A stretch of 64,000 nt of DNA from assembly GCF_007747995.1 (NCBI RefSeq), contig NZ_CP036276.1, forward strand, positions 5,013,001 to 5,077,000. Reading direction: 5' to 3'. The translations under genes and the position numbers were made by a program. The notes beneath the pieces are model-generated. The model did no database searches, was not told the DNA's origin, and worked only from the letters and a program-made list of their open reading frames with translations. This document shows, in pieces, positions 63,229 through 64,000 of the stretch; position 1 is the first letter of the stretch; every line of letters starts with the position of its first letter. Source of the DNA: Symmachiella dynata (lineage in GTDB: Bacteria > Planctomycetota > Planctomycetia > Planctomycetales > Planctomycetaceae).

Positions 63229-64000
63229 TTACGTTGTGTACTCCGAATTGAGCCGCACATACTCCGCCGTGAGATCGCTGGTCCAGTACCGCACCGCGGA
63301 CTCGCCGCTGCCGCAAATCAAATCAATGTGGACTTCCCGATTGTCGCGCATCGACTGCGACACGGCTGCTTCGTCGTATGAGACAGGCGAACCTTGTTCG
63401 TAGAGCAGTGTGTCATTGAGGCGCAGCGTGATATCTTCCTCGCGCAAGGTGACACCGGCGTAACCGACGGCGGAAACGATGCGGCCCCAGTTGGGATCGG
63501 CGCCGGTCACCGCTGTCTTCACCAACACGCTGTCAGCGACCGTCTTGGCAATGCGAAACGCATCTTCGCGGGTTGCTAAACCGGCGACGTCGATCGTAAT
63601 GATGTGGTCGGCGCCTTCCGCATCGCGAATGATCAACTGCGCCAACTCGGCCGCAACCTCATCAAACGCTTGTTGCAATGCGTCCCCGGCTGTCTCATCC
63701 ATCGCTCCACCGGCAGCGGCGTTGGCTAACAAGATCACCGTATCACTGGTGCTGGTATGCCCTTCGACGCTGATGCAGTTGAAACTGCGATCGACTGCGT
63801 GCCGCAACATCGCATCGGTGGTTTCGGGCGACAGCGCCGCATCGGTCATGATCACCGACAACATCGTCGCCATGTTCGGCCCAATCATCGCCGCTCCCTT
63901 GGCGACACCAGTGACGGTGACTTCGGTCTCTCCCACCATGATTGTCCGGGTGGCGAGTTTGTGAAACGTATCGGTCGTCATGATCGCCTGCGCGGCTTGC
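63229..64000 (-). CDS. argJ: Bifunctional ornithine acetyltransferase/N-acetylglutamate synthase, C-terminal part
   Basis: The frame runs off the right edge: codons continue past 63981 to the end of the window, reading [14 protein letters not shown], a typical ArgJ interior. The 257 visible residues include the self-cleavage region [14 protein letters not shown] with the nucleophile Thr, [39 protein letters not shown] and the C-terminus [10 protein letters not shown]. ArgJ transfers acetyl groups from N-acetylornithine to glutamate in the cyclic arginine pathway, in the cytoplasm. The N-terminal part lies outside the window. Confidence 0.95.
   Translation of the reverse strand, partial: QAAQAIMTTDTFHKLATRTIMVGETEVTVTGVAKGAAMIGPNMATMLSVIMTDAALSPETTDAMLRHAVDRSFNCISVEGHTSTSDTVILLANAAAGGAMDETAGDALQQAFDEVAAELAQLIIRDAEGADHIITIDVAGLATREDAFRIAKTVADSVLVKTAVTGADPNWGRIVSAVGYAGVTLREEDITLRLNDTLLYEQGSPVSYDEAAVSQSMRDNREVHIDLICGSGESAVRYWTSDLTAEYVRLNSEYTT

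Overview
This window reads as a chromosomal segment of a planctomycete. The evidence is the set of families that are typical of, and often nearly confined to, that phylum: four DUF1559 proteins (three pilin-like, with [16 protein letters not shown] start and H-X9-DG end), a PSD1/DUF1549/DUF1553 cytochrome-type protein next to a DUF1501 Tat protein and a DUF1080 protein, an SGNH plus PVC-type dehydrogenase-like fusion, many short secreted lipoproteins, and several families of dispersed palindromic intergenic repeats. A genus cannot be named from the sequence alone. I saw no tRNA, rRNA, CRISPR array, insertion sequence or prophage gene.

Layout. 1-4.5 kb: DUF1559 and lipoprotein genes on the minus strand. 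4.5-8.5 kb: an OmpR-type two-component system and a secreted VWA protein whose promoter carries a Pho-box-like direct repeat. 9.1-10.7 kb: DapA-family and methyltransferase genes. 10.8-14.1 kb: three unrecognised secreted or membrane genes interleaved with three same-orientation copies of a 180-240 bp palindrome-rich repeat, probably an accessory patch. 14.2-19.2 kb: sugar isomerase/epimerase, a zinc-ribbon DUF1559 variant, an ExeA-like ATPase with a long acidic tail, and a HELTH metalloprotease-like protein. 19.8-25.3 kb: core genes glgB, tilS and rny. 25.4-32.9 kb: SMP-30 and alpha/beta hydrolases, a coiled-coil protein with a PD-(D/E)XK-like nuclease domain, the SGNH/dehydrogenase/HEAT fusion, and DUF2071. 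32.9-40.1 kb: the DUF1080, DUF1501, PSD1 and Gfo/Idh/MocA group. 40.4-43.9 kb: a promoter-DUF1559-lipoprotein pair, cupin and SDR genes, and a small orphan.

The most interesting block is 44.0-52.3 kb. Seven minus-strand genes are packed closely: sulfatase-fold/TPR protein, a 43-residue small protein, two related alkaline-phosphatase-superfamily phosphodiesterases, a ribbon-helix-helix-like small protein, a polytopic membrane protein of possible Oxa1-like layout, and a short sulfotransferase. Several starts overlap the preceding stop as ATGA. It looks like a single machine acting on phosphodiester or sulfate-ester groups of envelope material; its substrate is not evident.

A second coherent unit lies at 53.7-57.2 kb. 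A sigma-54 activator with a four-cysteine GAF domain is divergent from a thioredoxin, AhpD-like and flavin-oxidoreductase-like set. The set is preceded by a 15/16 match to the -24/-12 sigma-54 promoter and by a palindromic candidate enhancer site about 110-120 bp further upstream. This suggests a redox or NO-responsive circuit. The window ends with an S9 peptidase, a large RND transporter, and the 3' part of argJ.
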